A DNA stretch of 32,452 nucleotides. It comes from Bacteroidota bacterium (lineage in GTDB: Bacteria > Bacteroidota > Ignavibacteria > Kapaibacteriales > UBA2268). Location of the stretch: contig WRLB01000015.1 in assembly GCA_009777815.1 (NCBI GenBank), forward strand, positions 1 through 32,452, in the 5' to 3' direction. Shown here piece after piece: positions 6,594 to 14,892 of this stretch. The translations under genes were made by a program, and so were the position numbers. Below the pieces are notes generated by a model, which ran no database searches, was not told the DNA's origin, and saw nothing but the letters and a program-made list of their open reading frames with translations. The stretch's first letter is position 1, and each line of letters opens with the position of its first letter.

Positions 6594-7907
6594 ATGAAAT
6601 CAACTGAAAACGAAAAGCAATATATTTACATAGTTCAGGCGTTGCTTGAGCCGTCAAAATGCAAAATAGGTGTAACTAAAAATCTTGAAAAAAGATTAAA
6701 AAGTTATAACAATATTACTGGTGTTTCCAAAGAAAATACTTACGAGTATTTATATACTTGCGAAGTTAAAGATATGCGGAAAGTGGAGAATGATATTAAA
6801 GAAGAGTATTATTTTGTTAGAGAGGATGTAAAAAAAGAAATATATTTATATACTGATGAATTGTTTAAAAAGATTGTTAATTTCATAAAATCACATAAAT
6901 TATTTGTAGAAGAAGTATTTATAAAAAAGGAAGTTAAACCCGAAGTAGAAAAAATAATAAAAATAGTAAAACGAACAACCCCGCCTCTTGATGAACGAGG
7001 AATAACACGCAAAGATGTAATGCAAAGCGCACAGAATATTGACAATGACGAGTTTTATACCCGCTATGAAGATGTTGAAAAAGAGTTGTCAATGTATGAT
7101 AAAAGTATTTGGAAAGACAAGGTTGTGTTTTGCAATTGTGATGATGCAGTTGATACTGATGAACGTAAAACATCGGCATTTGCTTTATATTTTTTATTAA
7201 ACTTTAAAGAACTTGATTTAAAGAAATTAATATGCACGCATTATGCAAATGCTGTGGATTTATTCAATCAGGGTCCAAAAGGTTATATTTATACTCGTGA
7301 ATTTACGAGGAATGGTTTCAAGGAATATACAGATTATCCGAGGGGTTACAATGGCAGTTTTGACCATCCATTGTCATTAAAAATACTCAACGAAGAAGCG
7401 GATATAGTATGCACTAATCCACCTTTTTCCAGAGCAATAGATTACTGGAAACTTCTTATAGAAAGTGGCAAGAAGTTTCTTATAATTTCAAATATAACAA
7501 ATGTTTTAAATACGGCATATATTCCATATTTTCAAGAAAATAAGGTATGGGCAGGTTATAATAGCGTAAATAATTATCTAAATCCTAAACGTCAACCAAC
7601 TGACGCAGCAGGTCATTGGTATACAAATTTTCCTGTAAAAGATAGACCAAAATACAAACTTCTAAAAATAATGCCATTAAAAAATATACCTGAAATTTAT
7701 AAAATATATGATGATTCTAAAACATTATTAGTAGATAATTGCTACATCCCAAGTAATTATAAGAAACCTTTTGCTGTATCTACTCGTTCAATATTAAATG
7801 GAATATTGGAAAAAGGATATAAAATCGTCAAAGAAAAACGATATGATCCCTATATAAAAGGTAAAAAGAAATTTGCAAGAGTGCTAATACAGAAAATAGA
7901 AAAATAA
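6594..7907 (+). CDS. GIY-YIG (T5orf172-like) domain fused to EcoRI-family adenine methyltransferase
   Basis: 437 aa from ATG 6594. The track start at 6504 lies upstream of a terminator and promoter, so I reject it. Residues about 8-105 (YIYIVQ, CKIGVTKNLEKRLKSY, VENDIKEEY) resemble the T5orf172/Mug113 branch of GIY-YIG nucleases, with the Tyr pair, the KIG, the Arg and the Glu positions all visible. Residues about 150-437 match the EcoRI adenine methyltransferase family: NDEFYTRYEDVEKEL, VVFCNCDDAVDTDE, and the catalytic motif IV NPPF in ADIVCTNPPFSRAIDYW. The family transfers a methyl group from SAM to N6 of adenine (GAATTC for M.EcoRI; target here unknown). No separate restriction enzyme is adjacent. 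The gene is followed at 7 bp by a barrel-like protein. Confidence 0.85.
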   Translation: MKSTENEKQYIYIVQALLEPSKCKIGVTKNLEKRLKSYNNITGVSKENTYEYLYTCEVKDMRKVENDIKEEYYFVREDVKKEIYLYTDELFKKIVNFIKSHKLFVEEVFIKKEVKPEVEKIIKIVKRTTPPLDERGITRKDVMQSAQNIDNDEFYTRYEDVEKELSMYDKSIWKDKVVFCNCDDAVDTDERKTSAFALYFLLNFKELDLKKLICTHYANAVDLFNQGPKGYIYTREFTRNGFKEYTDYPRGYNGSFDHPLSLKILNEEADIVCTNPPFSRAIDYWKLLIESGKKFLIISNITNVLNTAYIPYFQENKVWAGYNSVNNYLNPKRQPTDAAGHWYTNFPVKDRPKYKLLKIMPLKNIPEIYKIYDDSKTLLVDNCYIPSNYKKPFAVSTRSILNGILEKGYKIVKEKRYDPYIKGKKKFARVLIQKIEK

Positions 7908-7914
7908 AAATATT

Positions 7915-8532
7915 ATGAAAAAAACATTTTTTTTGATTACAATTTTTATGACTACAACTAATTTTTGTTTTTCGCAAAATAAATCAGAAAATATATTGCC
8001 AAATTCAAAAATAGGTGTGCTGCTTGGAAAACATTGGTGTGAATCGGGAAGAGGAATACATACTGATTATCATTTTGGCGATGGCAGTTATTGGGAAATT
8101 CCAACAGGAATAGGCGCTAGTATATTTTATAATTATACATTGATTAGAAAGGCGTTTGTTTCTTTTAATTTAGGTTATAATAGTTATGCAAGACAAACAA
8201 TAAAGTATTCGTGGGGAATACCACCGCCAGAACCACCGTTGAATGGTGAGGTTAGTATTGCAAGTCATAAAGAACCCAGCAATATCGTTGCTACAATTGG
8301 AGTAAATGTGTGGTGTTATTCTGATAAAATATATTTTGGGCTGGCTGGTGGAGCATTATGTAACATAGCAAAAAATACTTGGGGACTTACAGAAACATAT
8401 CCTGCATTTTATTTAATTTTTGGAGGTTCTATTCCAATACCGAAATATAATATCAGTATAGAAGCAAATGCTAAATATGCTATTTTGCTTCAAAGCCAAA
8501 TAAATGTAGGAGTAGCATATTTATTGCCATAA
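7915..8532 (+). CDS. Putative outer-membrane beta-barrel protein
   Basis: A 205-aa protein with signal peptide MKKTFFLITIFMTTTNFCFSQ. The rest alternates hydrophobic and polar residues with many aromatic and Gly residues, and ends QINVGVAYLLP, which fits a small outer-membrane barrel. A PPPEPPLNG loop lies near residue 100. No specific family is recognised. It begins 7 bp after the methyltransferase stop and is probably cotranscribed, though no functional link is evident. Confidence 0.7.
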   Translation: MKKTFFLITIFMTTTNFCFSQNKSENILPNSKIGVLLGKHWCESGRGIHTDYHFGDGSYWEIPTGIGASIFYNYTLIRKAFVSFNLGYNSYARQTIKYSWGIPPPEPPLNGEVSIASHKEPSNIVATIGVNVWCYSDKIYFGLAGGALCNIAKNTWGLTETYPAFYLIFGGSIPIPKYNISIEANAKYAILLQSQINVGVAYLLP

Positions 8533-8611
8533 GTAAATGGAGACATATTAAAAATGTTATTTATTGTCATAATGCCATATTTTTATAATGCTTCTAAAAT
8601 ATTAAATTAAC

Positions 8612-8868
8612 CTGTTGTGCATTACTCATAATAAAATAAAGAAAGGTTGCTGAAGAGTCGTAAAATTTGTTATATTTTGTTTTAGTATTAATTTAACAAT
8701 TTTACTTCCAATGAACAACCAATTACGAAAATATTTTGGAATTATTACATTCAACTTGCTCGGATATTTTAAGCATCAAACAATATCGTGTTCCAAAAAT
8801 GTCAGATATAGAATTGGCATCATTGAACTTTACAGCCGACAACTTTTTAGCATCTGTTGTGCATTACT
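8612..8868. repeat. 15-bp direct repeat bracketing a transposase remnant
   Basis: CTGTTGTGCATTACT occurs at 8612-8626 and again, identical and in the same orientation, at 8854-8868. The remnant transposase start lies between them. A related GTTGTGCATTTA occurs at 12160. These may be decayed ends of an insertion sequence or a target duplication. Confidence 0.4.
8711..8858 (+). pseudogene. Transposase N-terminal remnant (IS982-like), frameshifted
   Basis: Reading from ATG 8711, MNNQLRKYF passes by a one-base frameshift near 8730 into ELLHSTCSDILSIKQYRVPK and MSDIELASLNFTAD. This resembles the N-terminus of IS982-type transposases of Bacteroidota, an assignment made from memory of the family. 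The homology stops abruptly where the second 15-bp direct repeat begins. The two short ORFs in the track (8711-8947 and 8736-8954) are pieces of this remnant plus unrelated AT-rich sequence. The region 8533-9083 otherwise holds no gene. Confidence 0.5.
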
Positions 8869-8929
8869 ATTTTTTTGCATCTATTGGATTTGGCATTTCT
8901 TCAAAAAAAAGCATTTTTTATATAAAAAA

Positions 8930-8960
8930 ACCACATTTGCTTTTTAAGGCATAATGTGGT
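8930..8960 (-). terminator. Probable terminator downstream of alr
   Basis: ACCACATTTGC...GCATAATGTGGT forms a stem with one bulge. On the minus strand it is followed by TTTTTTTATA. It lies about 125 nt beyond the alr stop codon. Confidence 0.5.
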
Positions 8961-9083
8961 AGAATATTGTGCTAACAATACTATATTCTCCACAAAATGC
9001 ATGCCATTTTTTAATTATCTGTAACATATTTATATTTCAAAAAGTTACAGAGTTCGTTTTTTAGTTTTCATTTCTTGTATTTT

Positions 9084-10199
9084 TTACACCAGTATTCTTT
9101 TCACTCTATCGGATATTGTTGCTGTTCGTTCATATGGTATTGAGTTTGCTAATTCTGCTAATTCATATACGCTTATCTCTTCGTTATCTTGCTTGCCTAT
9201 GATAACAACTTCGTCCTCTTGCTTGACATCTGAACCTGTAATATCTACCATAAATTCATCCATACATATAGAACCTACCGAATTAAATCGCTTACCATTT
9301 ATTAAACATTGCAATTTATTTGTTAAATTTCGCGGCAGACCATCTGCATAACCCGATGGAACTAACGCTATTTGCATATCGCTTTTAGCAAAATACGGAT
9401 ACGCTGGTGAATTGCTATAACCTATATAATCTCCCTTCGGCACATTAACACAATGTATAACTTTCGATTTCCAAGACAAAACGGGCTTTAATTCCATTTC
9501 ATCTGCCATCTGTTTATTACTCATCATGCCATAAATTGATATGCCCGGACGAACCATATTATAATGTGCTGAAGGATAATTTAGTATTCCTGCACTATTA
9601 GAACAATGTATATATTTGAACTTATGTCCAAGCGAATCAAGTTCTTTACGCACATTTTCGAAGCGTTCCAACTGCTTGTTACCGAATGCAATATCAGGCA
9701 TATCTGCTGTTGCAAGATGCGTCATTAAGCCAGTAATTTTTATATTCGGCTTATCTTTAACGTATTCCATAAAAGGAACAGCATCTTCTATTGCCATACC
9801 ATCACGATGCATCCCCGTATCTACATATAAATGTCCGTATATAATTATATCTCGCTCTTTTGCCCGTTTTTCAAAAGATTTTAGAATATCAAAAGAAGAA
9901 AAAGCCGACTCTATATTATAATCAATAAACAAATCAGCATCTTGATGTTCAGGTGAAATCATTACTAAAATCTTACCATTATCGCCTGCTTGACGTATTT
10001 TTACTGCTTCATGTATAAGTGCAACGCCGAGGTATTCTACATTTTGCGTTCTAAGAAATTTTGAAACTTCAATCATACCATGCCCATAAGCATTTGCTTT
10101 TACCATAGCGAGTATATATTTATCTTTTGTTTTAGTTCTTATTTTGTGTAGATTATGTGCTATATTTTCAGTATTTATTTCTGCAACAGTTATTGCCAT
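9084..10199 (-). CDS. alr: Alanine racemase
   Basis: A 371-aa protein of normal family length. A fold-type III PLP enzyme, it interconverts L- and D-alanine in the cytoplasm to supply D-Ala for peptidoglycan. The PLP-binding lysine lies in ILAMVKANAYGHG near residue 33. Other family motifs are GLMTHLATAD, HCSNSAGIL, the MVRPGISIYG segment, and VPSGYADGLPR, which carries the catalytic Tyr that acts on the L-isomer. SICMDEFMVDIT follows near the C-terminus. The start is only 8 bp after the stop of the upstream lipoprotein gene, so the two probably share a transcript. There is no obvious ribosome binding site, as expected in this group. Confidence 0.97.
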   Translation of the reverse strand: MAITVAEINTENIAHNLHKIRTKTKDKYILAMVKANAYGHGMIEVSKFLRTQNVEYLGVALIHEAVKIRQAGDNGKILVMISPEHQDADLFIDYNIESAFSSFDILKSFEKRAKERDIIIYGHLYVDTGMHRDGMAIEDAVPFMEYVKDKPNIKITGLMTHLATADMPDIAFGNKQLERFENVRKELDSLGHKFKYIHCSNSAGILNYPSAHYNMVRPGISIYGMMSNKQMADEMELKPVLSWKSKVIHCVNVPKGDYIGYSNSPAYPYFAKSDMQIALVPSGYADGLPRNLTNKLQCLINGKRFNSVGSICMDEFMVDITGSDVKQEDEVVIIGKQDNEEISVYELAELANSIPYERTATISDRVKRILV

Positions 10200-10207
10200 A
10201 GTATAGA

Positions 10208-10846
10208 TTAAATATTAGTTCTAACAAAAATTTTTGTCCATTTTATTGAATTGCCATATTCGTCACGAAAATTATAACCATATCCGTTGGTGCCGATATT
10301 AATAGTATCTGTTGTTCTTTTGATATCTACACCAGTGCGAGCATAACTACTAGCAAAACAGTCAACAGAATACACCATAACATCATTGTTGCTACTAATT
10401 TTTAAATTATAGCCCATCTCGGGAGAAGATTCAGCAATAGTTTTAGTAGAAAATCTGTCAACATAAACACTATAGCCGTAGCCGGGTTGTCTAAATTGAT
10501 AAAAATATTCACCGCTTTCTTGTATATCATTTGGAAGCCCAGTTGGTATACAATTATGAACTATCAATTTCCATATTGGAGTCCAATAAGTATCAACATA
10601 GTTATAATTTTCTTCAAATTGAAAATCATAAATAATACTATCTTTTGAGTAGTCAGTTGTTTCAGTTTTTGACCAACCAGAATCAATGTCTGAATTTGTA
10701 GTAACAACTCGCATTTTAATTAATTTAAATTTACCACCAACCCAAGGGGTTGGAGCCAAATTATCTTCATCTTTGCAACTTGTGATAGCAATTAATACTA
10801 CTCCCATAATCGACACAAATAGGTGGGAAAAGATTTTCTTTTGCAT
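10208..10846 (-). CDS. Putative lipoprotein
   Basis: A 212-aa protein with signal peptide MQKKIFSHLFVSIMGVVLIAITSC and a lipobox (AITSC). The mature Cys is followed by acidic residues (KDEDN), a pattern associated with surface export of lipoproteins in Bacteroidota. The mature part is rich in Tyr, Ser and Thr with beta-strand-like spacing. No domain is recognised. A TATATTTG promoter-like box lies upstream at about 10878-10885. It sits 8 bp upstream of alr on the same strand. Confidence 0.75.
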   Translation of the reverse strand: MQKKIFSHLFVSIMGVVLIAITSCKDEDNLAPTPWVGGKFKLIKMRVVTTNSDIDSGWSKTETTDYSKDSIIYDFQFEENYNYVDTYWTPIWKLIVHNCIPTGLPNDIQESGEYFYQFRQPGYGYSVYVDRFSTKTIAESSPEMGYNLKISSNNDVMVYSVDCFASSYARTGVDIKRTTDTINIGTNGYGYNFRDEYGNSIKWTKIFVRTNI

Positions 10847-10935
10847 AATATTAAAAATTTTAAATTATTATTTTACAAATATAAGATTTTTTTTAATTTC
10901 ATATTCCATTTTAGAGTAATTTATGGTTACTTCGC

Positions 10936-10962
10936 TACGTCATTCCGAACTTATTCCAACAT
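10936..10962. repeat. Half copy of dispersed hairpin repeat
   Basis: CTACGTCATTCCGAACTTATTCCAACAT matches the left arm of the repeat at 4663; the right arm is absent. Confidence 0.4.
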
Positions 10963-10977
10963 ATTCTAATATATTTG

Positions 10978-11061
10978 AACCAAGATTTAACCAAGATTAT
11001 TAAGATTGCCAGATAAATTTAAAAAATCTGCTAATCTTATAATCTTGATAAAATCCTGGTT
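10978..11061. repeat. Long imperfect hairpin, AACCAAGATT type
   Basis: AACCAAGATTTAACCAAGATT... pairs with ...AATCTTGATAAAATCCTGGTT over about 36-nt arms with a few mismatches around a central AT spacer (inner AGAT/ATCT). It is a second type of intergenic palindrome, distinct from the GAACTTGTTTCAGCATC family. It lies in the 310-bp gap between divergent genes (10847-11156), which holds no ORF. Confidence 0.6.
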
Positions 11062-11118
11062 TAAACAATAAAATAAGAGGATTCATTATTTTAGTATTAT
11101 TTTTAAATTTATTATATA

Positions 11119-11126
11119 TATTTTTG
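11119..11126 (+). promoter_or_regulatory. Promoter -7 box of the epimerase gene
   Basis: TATTTTTG 30 nt upstream of the ATG. Confidence 0.5.
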
Positions 11127-11156
11127 CATTAGTTTTTTTTATAAAAGAAAAATTAT

Positions 11157-12143
11157 ATGACAGTTCTTGTTACGGGTGCTACTGGTTTTATTGGTAGTTA
11201 TGTCGCAGAAAAACTATTAGAAAAAGGTTATAATGTTCGTTGCCTTATACGCAAAACAAGTAATTTAAGATGGATTAAAGACAAAAATTATGACCTTGTA
11301 GAAGGAAGTTTATCTGATATAAATTCATTAGAATATGCAACGAAAGATGTTGATTATATTTATCATATTGCAGGTAATACGTCTGCTAAATGCTTGGATG
11401 AATATATAGAAGGAAATTGCAAAGGCACTACTAATCTTATAGAAGCCGCTCTAAAAAATGCTCCAAATATCAAACGATTTATATATGTTAGTTCGCAAAC
11501 TGCTTGCGGTCCTGCTTTATCTATGAATGAACCAACAGATGAAAACTTTCATCTTAATCCTATTACTGATTATGGTCGCAGTAAAAAACTTGCCGAGGAA
11601 TCTATTAAAACATATATAGAAAAAATTCCTTTTACTATAATTAGACCACCTGCTGTGTATGGTCCAAGAGATACAGAAATATATTCTATATTCAAAATGA
11701 TAAAATCAGGACTATGTTGCTATATGGGATTTAATAAAAAAATATTAAGTTTAGTGCATGTTTATGACCTTGTTGATGGTATAATTAATTCGGCTGAAAC
11801 TAATAATACACTCGGAAAAACATATTTTATTACTTCTGAAATCTTTTATAGTTGGCACCAAATTTATAACACAATTAAAAAAGAACTCAATAAAAAAATT
11901 ACTTTAAGTATTTATTTGCCACACTTTTTAGTATTGACGGCAGGTTCTATATCAGGTTTTTTAGGTTCTTTTGGTAAAAAACCGCCTGTATTTAATTATC
12001 AAAAAGGTATAGATTTTATTCAGCAATACTGGATTTGTTCTTCTAAAAGTGCTACAAAAGATTTTGGTTACAGGCAAAAAGTATCATTAGAAGAAGGTAT
12101 TAAAGAAACAATTAAATGGTATAAAGATATGAAATGGCTGTAA
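11157..12143 (+). CDS. NAD-dependent epimerase/dehydratase (extended SDR)
   Basis: A 328-aa protein. The Rossmann NAD(P)-binding motif GATGFIG lies at residues 7-13, the NAG-type segment HIAGNTSA near 70, and the active-site YGRSK (YxxxK) near 142 with the catalytic Ser/Thr upstream in VSSQTACG. RPPAVYGPRD is the typical extended-SDR segment after the active site. The family acts on nucleotide sugars, sterol-like or flavonol-like substrates; the substrate here cannot be told. Similar proteins in Bacteroidota are usually annotated simply as NAD-dependent epimerases. It stands as a single gene with its own promoter. Confidence 0.85.
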   Translation: MTVLVTGATGFIGSYVAEKLLEKGYNVRCLIRKTSNLRWIKDKNYDLVEGSLSDINSLEYATKDVDYIYHIAGNTSAKCLDEYIEGNCKGTTNLIEAALKNAPNIKRFIYVSSQTACGPALSMNEPTDENFHLNPITDYGRSKKLAEESIKTYIEKIPFTIIRPPAVYGPRDTEIYSIFKMIKSGLCCYMGFNKKILSLVHVYDLVDGIINSAETNNTLGKTYFITSEIFYSWHQIYNTIKKELNKKITLSIYLPHFLVLTAGSISGFLGSFGKKPPVFNYQKGIDFIQQYWICSSKSATKDFGYRQKVSLEEGIKETIKWYKDMKWL

Positions 12144-12247
12144 GAAAAATAATATAATCGTTGTGCATTTATAAAAAGCATAAAACCTGTAAGTTCTTTA
12201 ATTAGTGTATATATAAAGATTGTAGCGAATATATTACATAAAAACCG

Positions 12248-12255
12248 TATTTTTG
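12248..12255 (+). promoter_or_regulatory. Promoter -7 box of the small periplasmic gene
   Basis: TATTTTTG 42 nt upstream of the ATG at 12298. AAGGG lies 8-12 nt before the start. Confidence 0.5.
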
Positions 12256-12297
12256 TAATACAAACTTGTTTTTTATAAATTATATAAGGGTTTTTCA

Positions 12298-12777
12298 ATG
12301 TTTAAAAACATTTTCAAGTGTGCCGTAATAATAGCACTATTAACAGGAATATCATATTCCACTATTGCGCAAACAAAAGCAGTCAAAATTGATAATACAC
12401 CAGCAACAGAAGCAAAACAAATTAATACAAGAAATGCTTCCCCCGATGGTGAAAATGCTGCTGAAAGTTTGCAAAAACGTATAGAAATGCAAGTCCATCG
12501 CTATACGTCTGATTATAATCTAACAGAAAAACAGCAAACGGATCTTACTGCTATTTTAACTGATATAGAAGGTCAGTTATTAGAAATTAGAAATAGGCAA
12601 AACCTATTAAACAAAGAAAAAGCAGATAGGATTGATGCCCTCTTAACCAAAGAGCAAAAAGAAACGAAAGAACAATCTCTAAAAGAAAGAAGAGATAAAA
12701 TGCTCGAAAAACGTAAAGAAGGCAGAACAGAAGCTGAACAATTAAAACCAAGAACTGTTAAACCAGACACCGAGTAA
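12298..12777 (+). CDS. Small periplasmic coiled-coil protein, Spy/CpxP-like in layout
   Basis: A 159-aa protein with signal peptide MFKNIFKCAVIIALLTGISYSTIAQ. The mature part is highly charged and mostly helical. LTEKQQTDLTAILTDIE lies near residue 80 and a second LLTKEQKETKEQ near 115, followed by a Lys/Arg/Glu-rich tail. The repeated LTxxQ-like segments and the length fit Spy/CpxP-type periplasmic chaperones, but this is by pattern only. It is followed by a good terminator and stands alone. Confidence 0.65.
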   Translation: MFKNIFKCAVIIALLTGISYSTIAQTKAVKIDNTPATEAKQINTRNASPDGENAAESLQKRIEMQVHRYTSDYNLTEKQQTDLTAILTDIEGQLLEIRNRQNLLNKEKADRIDALLTKEQKETKEQSLKERRDKMLEKRKEGRTEAEQLKPRTVKPDTE

Positions 12778-12802
12778 TTTTATACATATCGGTTAAATTA
12801 TT

Positions 12803-12829
12803 ACGACTTCTTTTTAGAAGTCGTTTTTT
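12803..12829 (+). terminator. Intrinsic terminator
   Basis: Perfect 9-bp stem ACGACTTCT / AGAAGTCGT with loop TTTT, followed by TTTTTA. It ends the small periplasmic gene and touches the stop codon of the convergent nucleotidyltransferase gene. Confidence 0.85.
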
Positions 12830-13814
12830 AATGCTGCAGTTCTATATTGCTTGAATTTCCTACATTATACCTATTAAATGTGCCTTTTACTTCGGCTTCG
12901 TTGCCGATTATTGAATCGTGCAATAGCATTTTAGAAACTTTTGCTTCATAACTAATTATTGAATTTTTTATTATACTATCTGTTATCTCACAGCCCGAAG
13001 CAATAGAAGTATAAGGACCAATTATTGAATTTTTTATATTTGCATCAGCGGCAATAAAACAAGGCGGTATAATAACTGAACCATCAATTTTAGAAGGTAT
13101 TGGATATTGTTCTAATAAGAATTTATTTGTGCTTAAAAGTGTTTCAGGTTTGCCGCAATCATACCAACCTTCCACTAAAAATGTATTAAATTTTTCTCCT
13201 TTTTCTAACATTATTTGCAATGCATCGGTAAGTTGATATTCGTTTTTAGTTTTTATATTTTCTGTTATTAAAGTATCTAAAGCATCAACTAATTTCTTTG
13301 CTCTTTTAATATAATACATACCAACTATTGCAAGATTAGAAATAGGTTCGGCAGGTTTTTCTACAAATTTAGAAATAAGATTGTTAGCATCCAATAAGAC
13401 CACTCCGAACCTTCGTGGATCCTCTACTTTCTTAACACCAATAGAACTGCAACCACCTGTAATTGCATTTTGCAAATCAACATCAAAAATTGTATCGCCC
13501 AATATAATTAGCAATTCATCGTTTTCTTTATAAGTTTCTTTGCCTGTCCATATAGCGTGTCCGAGCCCTAACATTTGGCTTTGTTCAACAAAATCTACTT
13601 TTAGATTAGTATATCTATGCGTGACGAAATTTTCTATTAAATCACCCATATATCCTGTAATTATTGTTGCTTCGGTTATGCCATATTCTACTAATTCGTC
13701 TAAAATATGTGCTAAAATTGGCTTGCCTGCAACATTTAATAAAACTTTTGGAAGGGCATAAGTATGTGGTCTTAATCTTGTTCCTACACCTGCAACGGGG
13801 ATAACTGCTTTCAT
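12828..13814 (-). CDS. Sugar-phosphate nucleotidyltransferase (RmlA/GlmU-like)
   Basis: A 328-aa protein. The N-terminal nucleotidyltransferase signature AGVGTRLRPHTYALPKVLLNVAGKPI carries the GxGTRLxPxT...PK motif that binds NTP. The metal-binding LGDTIFDVD lies near residue 108 and FVEKPAEP near 150. The C-terminal 80 residues have the hexapeptide rhythm (IIPPCFIAADANIKNSIIG) of a left-handed beta helix. It would join a sugar-1-phosphate to an NTP, giving an activated sugar for cell-surface polysaccharide. Glucose-1-phosphate thymidylyl- or uridylyltransferase are both possible. A TATTTTTG box at 13834-13841 lies 19 nt upstream of the start. Confidence 0.85.
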   Translation of the reverse strand: MKAVIPVAGVGTRLRPHTYALPKVLLNVAGKPILAHILDELVEYGITEATIITGYMGDLIENFVTHRYTNLKVDFVEQSQMLGLGHAIWTGKETYKENDELLIILGDTIFDVDLQNAITGGCSSIGVKKVEDPRRFGVVLLDANNLISKFVEKPAEPISNLAIVGMYYIKRAKKLVDALDTLITENIKTKNEYQLTDALQIMLEKGEKFNTFLVEGWYDCGKPETLLSTNKFLLEQYPIPSKIDGSVIIPPCFIAADANIKNSIIGPYTSIASGCEITDSIIKNSIISYEAKVSKMLLHDSIIGNEAEVKGTFNRYNVGNSSNIELQH

Positions 13815-13833
13815 TTTTTTATTTATTTTTTTA

Positions 13834-13841
13834 CAAAAATA
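13834..13841 (-). promoter_or_regulatory. Promoter -7 box of the nucleotidyltransferase gene
   Basis: CAAAAATA on the plus strand (TATTTTTG on the minus strand), 19 nt upstream of the ATG. Confidence 0.45.
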
Positions 13842-13890
13842 CGAAAATATTTATAAAAATCAGAGACATCATATCTTTTTTTACTAATAT

Positions 13891-13962
13891 TATGTATACT
13901 GAACTTGTTTCAGCATCCTCTCGCATATAATAAGAGGATGCCGAAACAAGCACGGCATAACA
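13891..13962. repeat. Dispersed hairpin repeat, complete copy
   Basis: ACTGAACTTGTTTCAGCATCC and GGATGCCGAAACAAGCACGG are inverted arms around a short AT spacer, with a few mismatches. Same family as 4663-4733. Confidence 0.7.
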
Positions 13963-14000
13963 CGTTTTTTACTATCGCAACTTCTATACAAAACCTGCTA

Positions 14001-14801
14001 TTACCAAGGGTCCGTTGGTTGCTCTCTTTTATACACTCCAATCAGGTGAATTACATTTGCGGGGTTCGGCATCGCCCCATCTCCCCTCAAAAATTTGAAA
14101 ACCAAGGTAGGGTCTTCAACCGGACTTATATAACCAAAACATCTGTCTCCGAAATAAATTGGGATAGGAACGTAATATTGCGTTTTTGAGTAGGGGTCAT
14201 AGATTAGTATGGTAGATTGCGAATTTGTCATTGCATCACTTCCAAACCACCAATTATTTGTTGCTCCGGAATGTCCTTGGGCTAAATAGACATTTAAGAA
14301 AGTGTAAGTATTACCGTTTCCTAAGGTCATTTCCAGATTGCCCTTGACCCAAAAGTTGAGTTCGCCTGCTGTATGGTTAAAGGTGTTATGCTCTGGCGGA
14401 CAGGCAGCATTAAAACTATTAGCCACGTCTTTGCTGGCTTTACGTCCTACTCTAAAAGAGAGTGCATTGTTTTCTGGACCCCATTGGTATAAAGCCAAGT
14501 GGTAAACGTTACCGACTTGCAGATTATTATCCGGATCTTGTCCTGATGTCACATCAAAAGCAGTTAATGTGAATTTGCCTGACGTAGATTCCCATTGTTG
14601 CCAATTTGCATCTGTAAGGTTTCCATCTTGATCACCTACAAGAGTTCCAAACTCCACATCATTGTCGTGATACGAAAAACCGATTACTGGTAGTTCATCA
14701 GGATTGTCATTTCCACAACCTGAAAACATTATACTTGTTACTGTGAGGCAGGCAACTATCATTGTTGCTCTCTTCAAAATTGCTTTTACTTTTTTTAACA
14801 T
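14001..14801 (-). CDS. Putative lipoprotein, unusually GC-rich for the window
   Basis: A 266-aa protein with a signal peptide and lipobox (SIMFSGCGNDN). The mature part is rich in Asn, Gly, Trp and aromatic residues with a beta-rich look (VYHLALYQWGPENNALSF, NNWWFGSDAM). No domain is recognised. Base composition is clearly higher in GC (about 43% in a sampled stretch) than its neighbours, and codon choice differs. This suggests either recent transfer or selection for high expression. A TATTTTTG box at 14835-14842 lies about 33 nt upstream of the ATG. Confidence 0.75.
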   Translation of the reverse strand: MLKKVKAILKRATMIVACLTVTSIMFSGCGNDNPDELPVIGFSYHDNDVEFGTLVGDQDGNLTDANWQQWESTSGKFTLTAFDVTSGQDPDNNLQVGNVYHLALYQWGPENNALSFRVGRKASKDVANSFNAACPPEHNTFNHTAGELNFWVKGNLEMTLGNGNTYTFLNVYLAQGHSGATNNWWFGSDAMTNSQSTILIYDPYSKTQYYVPIPIYFGDRCFGYISPVEDPTLVFKFLRGDGAMPNPANVIHLIGVYKREQPTDPW

Positions 14802-14834
14802 ATCTTTTATATATTTAATTTATACAATAATTTA

Positions 14835-14842
14835 CAAAAATA
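14835..14842 (-). promoter_or_regulatory. Promoter -7 box of the 266-aa lipoprotein gene
   Basis: CAAAAATA on the plus strand, that is TATTTTTG read on the minus strand. Confidence 0.45.
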
Positions 14843-14892
14843 ACTTTTTTTAATGACAATTCCAAATTTTTATTTTTTTAGGTGTAATATTT

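Noticed and set aside
8711-8954. Two short ORFs at 8711-8947 and 8736-8954 as genes
   Set aside because: They are two frames over a frameshifted transposase start followed by non-coding AT-rich sequence.
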